Counted from the stretch's first letter, positions 1 to 11,355 are shown. The stretch is DNA of 64,000 nt from Rhizobiaceae bacterium (GCA_028279875.1 JANQMU010000089.1:1-64000), one strand, 5' to 3'. Translations and numbers: made by a program. Notes: generated by a model not told the origin, from the letters alone.

Positions 1-1
1 C

Positions 2-1762
2 CAGCCCTGGACCGATATGAAGGGCGAACGGCATGAAAAGATGATCGGTCGTCCGGTCTCGTTCCATGCCATGCGCGGCATCTCGGCCCATTCGAACGGG
101 TTCCAGACCTGCCGCGCCCTGCATCTCCTGCAGATTCTCGTCGGCTCGATCGACTGTCCCGGCGGCTTCCGCTTCAAGCCGCCCTATCCGCGGCCGATCG
201 ACGGCCAGCCCAAGCCCCATGGCGGCGGCAAGCCGGGCGAGCCGCTGCCGGGCCCGCATCTGGGTTTCCTGCGGGGACCGGAGGAACTGCTCCTGCAGGA
301 CGACGGGATCACGCCGCAGCGCATCGACAAGGCCTTCTCCTGGGACGCGCCGATGTCGTCGCACGGGCTGATGCACATGGTGATCTCCAATGCCCATGCC
401 GGTGACCCGTATCCGATCGACGTATTGTTTATGTATATGGCCAATATGTCCTGGAATTCGTCGATGAATTCCGGCGGCGTCATGAAGATGCTGGAGGACA
501 AGGACGCGGACGGCAATTACCGGATCCCCAGGATCATCTATTCCGATGCCTATGATTCCGAAATGGTCGCCTATGCCGATCTGGTGCTGCCGGACACGAC
601 CTATCTGGAACGGCACGACTGCATCTCGCTGCTCGACCGGCCGATCTCCGAACCCGAGGCGCTGGCCGACTCGCTGCGCTGGCCCGTGGTCGATCCGGCG
701 ACACAGGGCGAGGGCCGCGATGTCCGCGGCTTCCAGTCCGTCCTTCTCGATCTCGGCGGCCGGCTCGGGCTACCCGGCATGGTCGATGAGGACGGCGCGC
801 CGCTCTATGCCGATTATGCCGACTATATGGTCAACCACCAGCGCCGTCCGGGCGTGGGGCCGCTGGCCGGCTGGCGCGGCAAAGATGGCGACAAGCACGG
901 GCGCGGCGAGCCCAATCCCGATCAGATTCAGTGCTATATCGACAATGGCGGCTTCTTCGAAGCCCATGTGCCGGAAGAGGCGCAATATTTCAAACACGCC
1001 AACCGGGCCTGGAGCGACTGGGCCATTGAAATGGGCCTGCAGGACGGGCCGGTCGAGAACGTCTTTCAGCTCTATCTCGAACCGCTGCGCAAATTCCAAC
1101 TCGCCGCCGAAGGCCATGGCGAGCGCCAGCCGCCCGACAGCCATCGCGACCGGATCAGACGTTGCTTCGATCCGCTGCCGCTGTGGTATGCGCCGTTCGA
1201 GGGAGCCGGCCTGGACGAGAATGCGTTTCCGCTTCACGCGCTGACCCAGAGACCGGCGGCCATGTACCATTCCTGGGGATCACAGAATGCCTGGCTGCGC
1301 CAGATCCACGGCACCAACCCGCTCTACGTGCCGGGCCCGATCTGCGATGAGGCCGGCCTGGAGGATGGTGACTGGGCCTGGGTGACCTCGCATCACGGCA
1401 AGATCAAGGTGCCGGTTTGCCGCATGGAGGCCGTCAACGACAAGACCCTGTGGACCTGGAACGCTATCGGCAAGCGGCCCGGCGCATGGAAGCTCGATGA
1501 TGACGCGCCGGAGGCCAGGAAGGGGTTCCTGCTCAACCATCTCATCCATGAATTGCTGCCGCCGAAATCCGACGGGCTCCGATGGTCGAACTCCGATCCG
1601 ATCACGGGTCAGGCGGCCTGGTTCGACCTGCGGGTCAGGATCGAGAAGGCGCCGCCGGAAGACCGCCCGGTCTCCCTGCCACAATTCGAGCCGCAGCGGG
1701 ACAATCTGAAACCGGCGCCCGACAGCCTTGCCTATGGACATGAATGGGAGGGCGGCCAATGA
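2..1762 (+). CDS. Molybdopterin-dependent oxidoreductase catalytic subunit (SoeA/DmsA-like), 5' truncated by window edge
   Basis: Open frame runs from the window start; motifs such as HSNGFQTCRALHLLQILVGSIDCPGG, YSDAYDSEMVAYADLVLPDTTYLERHD and the C-terminal molydopterin-binding region; followed by 4Fe-4S and membrane-anchor subunits. Confidence 0.9.
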   Translation, partial: QPWTDMKGERHEKMIGRPVSFHAMRGISAHSNGFQTCRALHLLQILVGSIDCPGGFRFKPPYPRPIDGQPKPHGGGKPGEPLPGPHLGFLRGPEELLLQDDGITPQRIDKAFSWDAPMSSHGLMHMVISNAHAGDPYPIDVLFMYMANMSWNSSMNSGGVMKMLEDKDADGNYRIPRIIYSDAYDSEMVAYADLVLPDTTYLERHDCISLLDRPISEPEALADSLRWPVVDPATQGEGRDVRGFQSVLLDLGGRLGLPGMVDEDGAPLYADYADYMVNHQRRPGVGPLAGWRGKDGDKHGRGEPNPDQIQCYIDNGGFFEAHVPEEAQYFKHANRAWSDWAIEMGLQDGPVENVFQLYLEPLRKFQLAAEGHGERQPPDSHRDRIRRCFDPLPLWYAPFEGAGLDENAFPLHALTQRPAAMYHSWGSQNAWLRQIHGTNPLYVPGPICDEAGLEDGDWAWVTSHHGKIKVPVCRMEAVNDKTLWTWNAIGKRPGAWKLDDDAPEARKGFLLNHLIHELLPPKSDGLRWSNSDPITGQAAWFDLRVRIEKAPPEDRPVSLPQFEPQRDNLKPAPDSLAYGHEWEGGQ

Positions 1763-2502
1763 CCAGCCTGCCGGCCTCGACCGACAAGGCGCTCGGCCTC
1801 GTCATCGATCTCGACACCTGCGTCGGCTGTCATGCCTGCGTCGTCAATTGCAAGGAATGGAACACCGGCGGTTACGGCGCGCCGCTCGGTGACGTCGATC
1901 CCTATGGGGCGGAGCCGGAAGGCGCCTGGCTCAACCGGATCCACACATTCGAGGTCAGCCCCGACGATGCGCCCGCCTCGATCGTGCATTTCCCGAAATC
2001 CTGCCTCCACTGCGCCGACGCGCCCTGCGTGACGGTCTGTCCGACCGGCGCCAGCTACAAGCGGTCCGAGGACGGCATCGTGCTGGTCGATGAATCCATG
2101 TGCATCGGCTGCGGCCTGTGCGCCTGGGCCTGCCCCTACGGCGCGCGCGAGATGGACCCGGTCGAAAATGTCATGAAGAAATGCACGTTGTGCGTCGACC
2201 GCATCTACAATGACAATATCCCGGAAGAGGACCGGGTTCCGGCCTGCGTGCGCACCTGCCCCGCCGGGGCGCGGCATTTCGGCGATCTGTCGGATCCGCA
2301 ATCGGATGTCTCGCAACTGGTCGCCGAGCGCGGCGGCTTCGATCTGATGCCGGAAATGGGCACCGCGCCGGTCAACAAATATCTGCCGCCGCGGCCAAAG
2401 ACCAAACCGGAGAATGGGACGGATACGCGTGTAAGGCAGGAGACGGCCGAGGCCGGCGGGTTCCTCGGCTGGCTCGATCAGGCGCTGGAAAAACTGGGGT
2501 AG
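1759..2502 (+). CDS. 4Fe-4S ferredoxin electron-transfer subunit (SoeB/DmsB-like)
   Basis: Multiple cysteine clusters CVGCHACVVNCKEWN, CLHCADAPCVTVCPTGA, CIGCGLCAWACPYGAR; 4-bp overlap with upstream gene. Confidence 0.92.
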   Translation: MTSLPASTDKALGLVIDLDTCVGCHACVVNCKEWNTGGYGAPLGDVDPYGAEPEGAWLNRIHTFEVSPDDAPASIVHFPKSCLHCADAPCVTVCPTGASYKRSEDGIVLVDESMCIGCGLCAWACPYGAREMDPVENVMKKCTLCVDRIYNDNIPEEDRVPACVRTCPAGARHFGDLSDPQSDVSQLVAERGGFDLMPEMGTAPVNKYLPPRPKTKPENGTDTRVRQETAEAGGFLGWLDQALEKLG

Positions 2503-2508
2503 ACGGAC

Positions 2509-3432
2509 ATGCATCCTGCGATTTCGGTCATATTCTTTACCGTCACATCGGGCGCCGGCTTCGGCTTCATGGCGATGATCGGCGCCGGCGCTCCCTTGCC
2601 CCAAGGCCTTGCCGCGGCGTTTTTCATCCCTCTGCTGGCCGGCGGACTTGCGGTTGCCGGGCTGGTGTCGTCCACCTTCCATCTCGGTCATCCCGAACGC
2701 GCCCTCAAGGCGTTCTCCCAGTGGCGCTCGTCCTGGCTGTCGCGCGAGGGCGTGATGGCGGTCGTCACGCTCTGCCTGTTCGGGCTTTACACGCTGATCT
2801 GGATGACAACCGGCGTGCGCGTTCTGTGGCTCGGGCTGATCGTTGCCGTCGGATCGCTGCTGACGGTCTATACGACCGCGATGATCTATGCGCAGCTCAA
2901 GACCGTGCCGCATTGGCATACGGTGCTCACACCATTGTGCTATCTGGGTTTTTCGCTGGCCTGCGGCCACCTGCTGGCGACCGGTCTCGGGACATCGGAC
3001 AATCCGGGCACCGCCGGCATGGCTGTGTTCGCGATTGCCGCCGCCTGGGCGCTGAAGCTGGCCTGGTGGAACCGGGCCGCCGTCACCACGCTCGCGGCAT
3101 CCGGATCGACGCCCGAAACAGCCACCGGCCTTGGCGCCGTCGGCAAGGTCCGCCTGCTGGAACGCCCGCATACCGGCGAGAATTACCTGACCCGCGAAAT
3201 GGTCCATGTCGTCGGCCGCAAACATGCCGCCAGGCTGCGCAGGATCGCCGTGCTTCTGGGTGCGGCCGTGCCGCTGGTCCTGGCGCTGGCGGTCTGGGCC
3301 TTCGCCCTGTCGCCGCTCTGGCTGGTTCTTGCCTTTGCCGCGATGCTCGCCGGCCTGTTCGTCGAGCGCTGGCTGTTCTTCGCCGAAGCCGAACACGCCG
3401 TTTCGCTCTATTACGGTGGCGGCCGGAGCTAA
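2509..3432 (+). CDS. DmsC/SoeC-family membrane anchor subunit
   Basis: Multi-TM protein with STFHLGHPERALKAFSQWRSSWLSREGVMAV motif typical of the DmsC family; operon position. Confidence 0.85.
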   Translation: MHPAISVIFFTVTSGAGFGFMAMIGAGAPLPQGLAAAFFIPLLAGGLAVAGLVSSTFHLGHPERALKAFSQWRSSWLSREGVMAVVTLCLFGLYTLIWMTTGVRVLWLGLIVAVGSLLTVYTTAMIYAQLKTVPHWHTVLTPLCYLGFSLACGHLLATGLGTSDNPGTAGMAVFAIAAAWALKLAWWNRAAVTTLAASGSTPETATGLGAVGKVRLLERPHTGENYLTREMVHVVGRKHAARLRRIAVLLGAAVPLVLALAVWAFALSPLWLVLAFAAMLAGLFVERWLFFAEAEHAVSLYYGGGRS

Positions 3433-3503
3433 GAGTATGTGTTGACGAATAATGTTGAAGTGACGCCGCCATCGTCACAAGGAAAGCCCGGATAAAAACC
3501 CCT

Positions 3504-3839
3504 CTATTGGGTGCAGCCATCAAGCATTTTGATATGCACGGTGTGAGCCTTCGGCGTATCGCTTGCGCAATTGCACAAACGGCCATCCGCATTCGTCGAC
3601 TGAACGCATAGAATCCCGGCCTCAGGCGAAGTGCACTCGAACTTCGCGGCCGGCTTTCCATAACAAGTCACATAGATATTGGTTTTTCCGTCGTCGATTG
3701 TCGTGTCTTGCTGACAATTCGAGCATTCGAAGTTGAAGTGCTGGTCTGGATTATGCTTGTCGGCCACCGCCGTACCGGACATTCCCAATCCGACCACGAC
3801 GGTCATCGTGCCTGCTACTGCCAAGATCGCGCGAGACAT
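3504..3839 (-). CDS. Small secreted cysteine-rich protein (8 Cys after signal peptide)
   Basis: ORF 3504..3884 trimmed to MSRAILAVAGTMTVVVGLGMSGTAVA|DK; signal-peptide-like N-terminus; 8 cysteines in the mature part. Confidence 0.65.
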   Translation of the reverse strand: MSRAILAVAGTMTVVVGLGMSGTAVADKHNPDQHFNFECSNCQQDTTIDDGKTNIYVTCYGKPAAKFECTSPEAGILCVQSTNADGRLCNCASDTPKAHTVHIKMLDGCTQ

Positions 3840-4028
3840 CTCTATTGAGGCTCCTCTGTTCGAGCACCCTGAAAAGGGCCTCATGGATGAAGTAATCTCA
3901 TCGTGACCAGACCTCTTATCTCTTTCCTCCGTTTAGTCATGCGTGAACGCGGGAACTTGTTGCACGCCTCAGTTGGAGACGATGCTATGGTACATTTTGT
4001 CTTAAGGCGTGGCCAGACCGCGATCCGA

Positions 4029-4367
4029 TTACCGGCAGTCCACTTCAAATCCTACATACTTCGTCTTCAATGCGGTGCTTTCACACCTGCAAGCCAACGC
4101 GTGTGGACTCTCCTCATAAACTGGGCCGCAGAATACGTTTATAATATTGTCTCTGGGAGGGATGCAGGTGAGGCTTATCGTGCCTGAGGCCATATGGACA
4201 CAGGTCCAGACAAAGGTTCTCTTGGATGAATCCTTTGGCCAGGGCCCGATTGGCTTTTGATCCGAACACGTTTCATGGTTGCACACAAAACGTTGTGTGT
4301 CGGCAATGGCGTTGGCTGTGGAAAACGCCAGGGCGGCGGCGATGGCGAAGAGGGCTGTTCTTGTCAT
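4029..4367 (-). CDS. Small secreted cysteine-rich protein, paralogue-like to 3504..3839
   Basis: ORF 4029..4382 trimmed to MTRTALFAIAAALAFSTANAIADT; 8 cysteines in the same order and similar spacing as the neighbouring gene. Confidence 0.65.
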   Translation of the reverse strand: MTRTALFAIAAALAFSTANAIADTQRFVCNHETCSDQKPIGPWPKDSSKRTFVWTCVHMASGTISLTCIPPRDNIINVFCGPVYEESPHALACRCESTALKTKYVGFEVDCR

Positions 4368-4492
4368 TGTGGCGGCCTCCAATCAGAGTCGGTTAAGTCG
4401 GCAACGCTCGTTCTATCACAGCGAGTGGGCGTGGTGTACCCACGGTTGCAGCCTCCTTGTCGCGAGGTGATCTGATATTGATGCAGGCTCTG

Positions 4493-4532
4493 TTTGACAT
4501 TCGAGTGCTCGACCCCGAACTCGAATGTCAAA
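4493..4532. repeat. Perfect 13-bp inverted repeat (TTTGACATTCGAG / CTCGAATGTCAAA), 14-nt spacer
   Basis: Read directly: arms 4493-4505 and 4520-4532. Confidence 0.95.
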
Positions 4533-4637
4533 TATCCCGCAGGCGATATGGTATGGGGTCAAACTATTTTGAGTCACCTGTAACCCGCATGGCGTGCTGT
4601 CCCTCATGCTCGCGGCGATCGGCGCGAACAGTTGCGC

Positions 4638-5099
4638 TTATGCAAGGCGTAATATCATGTCCCAGCGATCCAGCCCTGAGGCCAGACCGTCCCGTGTGAC
4701 GTTCGAGACGGTGAAACCGAAACGCTTATAGAAACCGCCGGTGTGCTGACTTGTAGCCAGCCCCAGTTCGTCGATATCCGAGGTCGCCCGCACCATCGCC
4801 AGTCTGGCCTGCATCAGACGGGTTCCGAGGCCCTGCCCATGAAGCGCCCGGTCGACCATTCCCCAGGCCAGACGCGCCCGCCGCGTCTCCGTGTCGACAA
4901 TCAACCCCCCACAGGCGATCACTGAACCCTGGCGTGTCAGCACCAGATAGCGCCTGTCTCCGCCATTGACGCTTTCGAGAAATTGGCGGAAGTCCGTGCG
5001 CTCTTCAGGTGCCAGGAAGGTCGGCACATTGCTGTCGAATATCGCCAGACAGACGGAAAAATCGTCAATCGTGTACGGCCGGGATAGGATATCATGCAT
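4638..5099 (-). CDS. GNAT family N-acetyltransferase
   Basis: GNAT pattern ...ARLAWGMVDRALHGQGLGTRLMQARLA...GGFYKRFGF. Confidence 0.85.
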   Translation of the reverse strand: MHDILSRPYTIDDFSVCLAIFDSNVPTFLAPEERTDFRQFLESVNGGDRRYLVLTRQGSVIACGGLIVDTETRRARLAWGMVDRALHGQGLGTRLMQARLAMVRATSDIDELGLATSQHTGGFYKRFGFTVSNVTRDGLASGLDRWDMILRLA

Positions 5100-5105
5100 G
5101 CCGGC

Positions 5106-5723
5106 TCACAGCGGTTTTATCATCCGAACCGCCAGTGCCGGCATGAACCGGCTCTTCGGCCATTCCCACTCGGTGACCCATCCACGATGCTCATAGAAAT
5201 GACGCGCCACCGTATTGCTCTTTGACACATCCAGGGAGAGCCTCGCCGATCCGCTTGCCCGCGCCTGCTTTTCAAAAGCATCCATCAGCAACGATCCGAC
5301 GCCTGCGGTGCGTTCCGCTTGTTCGACGGCGATGAAGTGTAAGTAATAATCGCCTTTTGCCATCGAATCATTGAGCCGCAGGAGCGGTGCCAGCAGCAAT
5401 TCTATCGCGCGCATGCGCAACCTCAGTCTGCCGGCCGCGTTCCTGAGAGGTTCGAGTGTGGAATGCCGATGCTGTGCTTCGGTGTAGGCCGTGATCATCC
5501 CGACGATGATGTTGTCGCATTCCGCAAAAGTGACATGTTCATGGGAGGTGTCATGGCCCGGTCGCAAAAACGCGTCGGCCATGATCTCTTCGTGGCGTCG
5601 CCCGAGAAACCGGCGCATGAATCCTTCGGATGCCTCATTTGCATAGCGAGCGAATATGAGGCCATCCTCAAGAGTGGGGTTGGCGGCTCTCAGCGTCGCC
5701 GGGTGATGATCCATAGTGTTCAT
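5106..5723 (-). CDS. GNAT family N-acetyltransferase
   Basis: LHFIAVEQAERTAGVGSLLMDAFEKQA...LDVSKSNTVARHFYEHRGW. Confidence 0.85.
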   Translation of the reverse strand: MNTMDHHPATLRAANPTLEDGLIFARYANEASEGFMRRFLGRRHEEIMADAFLRPGHDTSHEHVTFAECDNIIVGMITAYTEAQHRHSTLEPLRNAAGRLRLRMRAIELLLAPLLRLNDSMAKGDYYLHFIAVEQAERTAGVGSLLMDAFEKQARASGSARLSLDVSKSNTVARHFYEHRGWVTEWEWPKSRFMPALAVRMIKPL

Positions 5724-5825
5724 GAGTCTACCCTATGGTTTCGGCCTTGGGTTCCAAATCGTCAATACTCTCCCTGTACCATGCGACCTTGGAAATGCGG
5801 GAGAAGACCGTTGAAAACGATCTCG

Positions 5826-6935
5826 ATGAAACCCGGTGCCGTGGCGGGTGTGCTGTTTCTTGCGGTCTACACCGTCATGGTCTGCGCCGTCGCGGTGGTC
5901 TTCCCCGACGCCAATTGGGACATGATCGCCTATGTGGCAAGCGTTCTGGAGGGACCCGGAACCGCCGTGCAGCAGGTGCATGCACAGGCCTATGAGCTGG
6001 TGCGGCAAAGCATCGGCGACGGCGCGTTTCTCGTTCTGACGGCAGACCGGCCCTACCGTATCGAGCAATATGCCAATGCGGACGCCTTCGCCAGCATGCT
6101 GGGCTTCTACCGTGTCAAACTGCTTTACGTCGAGGTGGCCCAATGGCTGGCGCCGTGGTTCGGCCCGGTCGGCGCATTGCGCACCATATCCGCCGTCTCG
6201 GTGATTGCGGTTGGAGCGATAACGCTGCTGTGGCTGATCGACCAGAAGAGCCTGGCCGTCGCGCCGCTGGCGCTTATCCTCCTGATCCTGACCGGGTTCG
6301 GCGACGTCGCGCGGCTGGCGACACCGGACCTGTTTTCCGCCGCGTTCGTGATCGCCGGCGTCCTTCTCTATGTCCGGGGCCATGATATTCCGGGCGGTCT
6401 CTTCCTGCTGCTGGCGGTCCTGGTGCGGCCGGACCATCTGGCGCTGGTCGGTATCATGATGGTCGCATCGGTCGTCATCCGGCCGGTTGCCAAGGGCGCG
6501 ATCGGCGCCTTTGTGCTTGGCCTCATTGCCTATGTGATGATCTCGCGCACTGCCGACCACCCGGGCTGGTGGGTGCAGTTCTGGTTCACCAACATTGAAT
6601 ATGTGCCGACCCTGGAAGGCTTTGACCCGCCATTCTCGCTGACGGCCTATGGCAAGGCGACGGTTCAGGCGCTTGTCCGGGCGCTTGTCGAGGAACGCTG
6701 GCCGGCCGTGCTCGCCCTGATGATCTTTCTGGGCGCGCTCATGCTGCGCCGCGATTTCGATTTCACCCGGCGCGAATCCGTGGCCCTGACCACGGTTCTG
6801 CTCACCATACCGGCGAAGTTCCTGATCCTGCCGCTATACCCGGACCGCTTTTATTTCGCCTATCTGCTGGTTTTCGGCCTGATCCTGGTGGCCGTGTACG
6901 GACGACAGGGCAGGCCGGTCTTTTCCTCCGAGTGA
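5826..6935 (+). CDS. Polytopic membrane protein of unknown function (glycosyltransferase-C-like topology possible)
   Basis: In-frame ATG at 5826 within ORF 5463..6935; many hydrophobic segments. Confidence 0.7.
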   Translation: MKPGAVAGVLFLAVYTVMVCAVAVVFPDANWDMIAYVASVLEGPGTAVQQVHAQAYELVRQSIGDGAFLVLTADRPYRIEQYANADAFASMLGFYRVKLLYVEVAQWLAPWFGPVGALRTISAVSVIAVGAITLLWLIDQKSLAVAPLALILLILTGFGDVARLATPDLFSAAFVIAGVLLYVRGHDIPGGLFLLLAVLVRPDHLALVGIMMVASVVIRPVAKGAIGAFVLGLIAYVMISRTADHPGWWVQFWFTNIEYVPTLEGFDPPFSLTAYGKATVQALVRALVEERWPAVLALMIFLGALMLRRDFDFTRRESVALTTVLLTIPAKFLILPLYPDRFYFAYLLVFGLILVAVYGRQGRPVFSSE

Positions 6936-7489
6936 AGGCCGGCAGGCGTAAAACCGCCCACTACGACTAAAGTCGTATACTGGCTTGCCGATCGCCGGGA
7001 CGCGCTCGGCCATCGCCGTAACAGCCACGTTTCCGGGCTTGTGTAGCTTGTATCGGGCCGGCCGCATCGTCGCCGATCCTTGGTGTACCGGCAAAGCGCT
7101 GCCGCTTGTCAAAACCCGATCCGGGTGGCACAAAGCCCCATCGGAGAATGTCGCAAATTGACCAGACCGATGCTCGATTAACGGTTGATCTTGGTCGCAA
7201 TTCGTCCATTGTACCGAATGTCATAACAGCGCCGCGAAGGCGCGGATTGGGGAATAGATGCTGCCGGCAGTGTTTGGTCAGCAAAGCAGCGTGCAGAGCC
7301 ACATGGGTGGTTTCGGTTCGATCGGGGCAATATTCCGCCCCGGACGATGGACGAATATCCGTCAGTTCAAGGCACAACGCGTCGTTACGCCATGCAAAAC
7401 GGCGACGACGGCACACGCTCGCTTGGATATCGCGTCCCCGGACCATGGCCGTGTCGCCGCAATCATACCTGTATATTGAAGGGCAATTC

Positions 7490-8425
7490 GTGGAATATTT
7501 TGCACAGCAATTGATCAACGGCGTCACGCTCGGCTCCATCTACGGCCTGATCGCCATCGGCTACACCATGGTCTACGGCATCATCGGCATGATCAATTTC
7601 GCCCATGGCGACATCTTCATGGTCGGCGCCTTCATCGCCCTGATCGTGATCACGGCGCTCGGCCTAGCGGCATCGACCAGCCTCGGCCTCATCATTCTGG
7701 CGCTCATCCTGGTTCTTGTCTGCGCCATGATCATTTCGTCGGTCTTCGGCTGGACGCTGGAGCGCCTGGCCTACCGGCCGCTGCGCGGATCGTTCCGGCT
7801 GGCGCCGCTGATCACCGCCATCGGCGTGTCGATCGTCTTGCAGAACTACATTCAGATTTCGCAAGGCGCCCGGGTCAAGCCGTTGCAGCCGATCATTTCC
7901 GGCAGCCACACGCTGATGAAGCGGGTTGACGAGCATGGCGAGTTCGCCGTGCAGATTTCCAACATGCAGATCCTGATCATCGCGGTGACGATCGTGCTGA
8001 TGACGGTGTTTTCCCTGCTGATCGCCAAGACATCGCTCGGCCGGGCGCAGCGCGCCTGTGAACAGGACCGCAAAATGGCGTCGCTGCTCGGCATCAATGT
8101 CGACAAGACCATTTCGACGACCTTCGTCATGGGCGCGTCGCTGGCCGCGGTCGCCGGCCTGATGTACTTGCTCTATTACGGGGTGATCGATTTCTATATC
8201 GGCTTCGTCGCCGGGGTGAAGGCATTTACCGCCGCCGTGCTCGGCGGCATTGGCTCTCTGCCGGGCGCGATGCTCGGCGGCATGATCATCGGACTGATCG
8301 AAACCCTGTGGTCGGCCTATTTCTCCATCGAATACAAGGACGTCGCGGCGTTTTCGATGCTCGCCATCGTCCTGATCTTCCTGCCGCAGGGCCTGCTCGG
8401 CAAGCCGGAAGTCGAGAAGGTCTGA
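7490..8425 (+). CDS. livH: Branched-chain amino acid ABC transporter permease LivH
   Basis: [42 protein letters not shown] start inferred at 7490 with purine-rich upstream. Confidence 0.92.
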   Translation: MEYFAQQLINGVTLGSIYGLIAIGYTMVYGIIGMINFAHGDIFMVGAFIALIVITALGLAASTSLGLIILALILVLVCAMIISSVFGWTLERLAYRPLRGSFRLAPLITAIGVSIVLQNYIQISQGARVKPLQPIISGSHTLMKRVDEHGEFAVQISNMQILIIAVTIVLMTVFSLLIAKTSLGRAQRACEQDRKMASLLGINVDKTISTTFVMGASLAAVAGLMYLLYYGVIDFYIGFVAGVKAFTAAVLGGIGSLPGAMLGGMIIGLIETLWSAYFSIEYKDVAAFSMLAIVLIFLPQGLLGKPEVEKV

Positions 8426-9762
8426 TGGCCGGGGAGACCAGCCAGAACGGCGCTGCCGCCAGGCGCCTGGACCCGGCGGAAATCGGCAAGGACCTCGGCG
8501 TCACCGCCTTGCTCGGCCTCGGGATATTCGGGTCGACCATTGCGTTCAAGACCGAAACCGCGACCGGCGGGCTGACCCTGGTATTGCGGTTCGAAATGGC
8601 GGCTTATGTCATCGCGGCGGTGGTGATCGGACGGCTGCTGCTCTGGCTGACGGTGTGGCGCAAGCCGCACGGCCAGGAGCAGACCTTTGCATCAGGTGTC
8701 TTGAAGAAGCGCGCCGCGGAATGGTTTGCGCCGCTGGGCAAGGTCGCGGTTCCGGCCATGCTGCTCTTTGCCATCGTGTTCCCCTTCCTGCCGACGACGG
8801 ATCGCTACCTTCTCGATCTCGGTATCCTGATCCTGACCTACATCATGCTGGGCTGGGGCCTCAATATCGTGGTCGGTCTCGCCGGCCTGCTCGATCTGGG
8901 CTATGTCGCCTTCTACGCCGTGGGTGCCTATTCCTACGCGCTGCTGGCGCAATATTTCGGCCTGTCCTTCTGGATCTGCCTGCCGCTGGCCGGCATTCTC
9001 GCGGCCTTCTGGGGTGTCATCCTGGGCTTTCCGGTGCTGCGGCTGCGCGGCGACTATCTGGCGATCGTGACGTTGGCCTTCGGCGAGATCATCCGGGTCG
9101 TGCTGCTCAACTGGTATCAGTTCACCGGCGGACCGGACGGCATTTCCGGCATTCCGCGCCCCAGCTTCTTTGGTCTGGAGTTCAAGCGCGGGGAGGGGCA
9201 TTTCGCCGATTTCTTCGGCCTGGACTACTCTTCCTTGCACCGTATCATCTTTCTTTATTTTCTGATTCTCATCCTGGCGCTGATCACCAATTTCGTGACC
9301 ATCCGCCTGCGCCGCCTGCCGATCGGCCGCGCCTGGGAGGCCTTGCGCGAGGACGAGATCGCCTGCCGGTCCCTCGGCCTCAACACCACCTCCGTCAAGC
9401 TGACGGCCTTTGCGACCGGTGCGATGTTTGCCGGTTTTGCCGGCTCGTTCTTCGCCACCCGCCAGGGGTTCATTTCGCCCGAAAGCTTCACCTTCATCGA
9501 ATCGGCGCTAATCTTGGCGATCGTGGTTCTCGGCGGCATGGGATCGCAGATCGGCGTTGTCATTGCGTCCGTCGCCATGATCGGCGGTTTCGAGGTCTTC
9601 CGGGAGGCCGAGCAATACCGCATGCTGATCTTCGGCCTCGCCATGGTGATCATCATGATCTGGCGGCCGCGCGGCCTCATCGCCACCCGCGAGCCGTCGA
9701 TTTTCCTCAAGCAGCGAAAAGCGGTTTCCGCCGACATGGTCGCCCAGGGCGAGGGGCACTAG
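8425..9762 (+). CDS. livM: Branched-chain amino acid ABC transporter permease LivM
   Basis: [29 protein letters not shown]...[12 protein letters not shown]; start overlaps livH stop. Confidence 0.93.
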   Translation: MAGETSQNGAAARRLDPAEIGKDLGVTALLGLGIFGSTIAFKTETATGGLTLVLRFEMAAYVIAAVVIGRLLLWLTVWRKPHGQEQTFASGVLKKRAAEWFAPLGKVAVPAMLLFAIVFPFLPTTDRYLLDLGILILTYIMLGWGLNIVVGLAGLLDLGYVAFYAVGAYSYALLAQYFGLSFWICLPLAGILAAFWGVILGFPVLRLRGDYLAIVTLAFGEIIRVVLLNWYQFTGGPDGISGIPRPSFFGLEFKRGEGHFADFFGLDYSSLHRIIFLYFLILILALITNFVTIRLRRLPIGRAWEALREDEIACRSLGLNTTSVKLTAFATGAMFAGFAGSFFATRQGFISPESFTFIESALILAIVVLGGMGSQIGVVIASVAMIGGFEVFREAEQYRMLIFGLAMVIIMIWRPRGLIATREPSIFLKQRKAVSADMVAQGEGH

Positions 9763-9763
9763 C

Positions 9764-10626
9764 ATGCAGCAGTCGGACAAGGAAGCCCTGCTGACGGTCG
9801 AACATCTGACCATGCGTTTCGGCGGCCTGCTGGCTGTCAACGACCTTAATTTCACCGCCGCGCGCGGCGACATCACGGCGCTCATCGGTCCCAACGGCGC
9901 CGGCAAGACGACGGTCTTCAATTGCCTCACCGGCTTCTACAAGCCGACCGAGGGGCGCATCACCATGCATCACGAGGATGGCAGCACCTTCCTGCTGGAA
10001 CGCATGGACGATTTCAGGATTCCGAAGGAGGCGCGCGTCGCCCGGACCTTCCAGAACATCCGGCTGTTCGGCGGCATGACGGTCCTGGAAAACCTCATGG
10101 TCGCCCAGCACAATCCCCTGATGCGGGCCTCGAAACAGACCATTGGCGGGATTTTCGGCATCGCCAGCTTCCGCAAGGCCGAACACGAAGCGGTGGAACT
10201 CGCGAAATACTGGCTCGAGCAGATCAAGCTCACGCACCGCGCCGATGATGCCGCCGCCGACCTGCCCTATGGCGACCAGCGCAAGCTGGAAATCGCCCGC
10301 GCCATGTGCACCAAGCCGAAACTCCTGTGCCTGGATGAACCGGCCGCCGGGCTCAACCCAGCCGAGTCCGAGGAGTTGAACAAGCTGTTGCTGTTCGTCC
10401 GCAAGGAACGCGATACCGGCATCCTGCTGATCGAGCACGACATGAATGTGGTGATGGGGATTTCCGATCACATCGTGGTGCTTGACTATGGCGTCAAGAT
10501 CGCATCCGGGACGGCCCAGGAAGTACGCGACGATCCCAAGGTCATCGCCGCCTATCTGGGCGTCGAGGACGAGGAGGTCGACACGGTCGAGCAGGAACTC
10601 GATGAAACGGTTGCGGAGGGTCACCC

Positions 10627-10630
<4 letters not shown>
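9764..10630 (+). CDS. livG: Branched-chain amino acid ABC transporter ATPase LivG
   Basis: Walker A GPNGAGKTT, LivG-type LNPAESEELNKLL and LLIEHDMNVVMGISDHIVVLDYG. Confidence 0.95.

Positions 10631-11354
<724 letters not shown>

Positions 11355-11355
<1 letters not shown>

Noticed and set aside
1732-3396. 554-aa ORF on the minus strand opposite the ferredoxin and anchor genes
   Set aside because: Low-complexity R/G/H/D-rich translation typical of the antisense of high-GC genes; the plus-strand genes have clear family motifs.
3460-3478. GTGACG-CCGCCAT-CGTCAC hairpin after the SoeC-like gene
   Set aside because: Only 6-bp stem without a clean T-run; possible terminator, not confident.
3903-4187. 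94-aa plus-strand ORF between the Cys-rich genes
   Set aside because: Overlaps the second Cys-rich gene antisense; no signal peptide, motif or clear RBS.
6962-6977. TACGACT-AA-AGTCGTA dyad after the membrane protein gene
   Set aside because: Real 7-bp dyad but short and in an AT-neutral gap; could be a regulatory site upstream of liv, too weak to claim.
7106-7489. 128-aa N-terminal extension of the LivH ORF
   Set aside because: Sequence is arginine-rich and non-hydrophobic with no domain resemblance; the LivH family begins near [16 protein letters not shown], so the region is more likely leader/intergenic.
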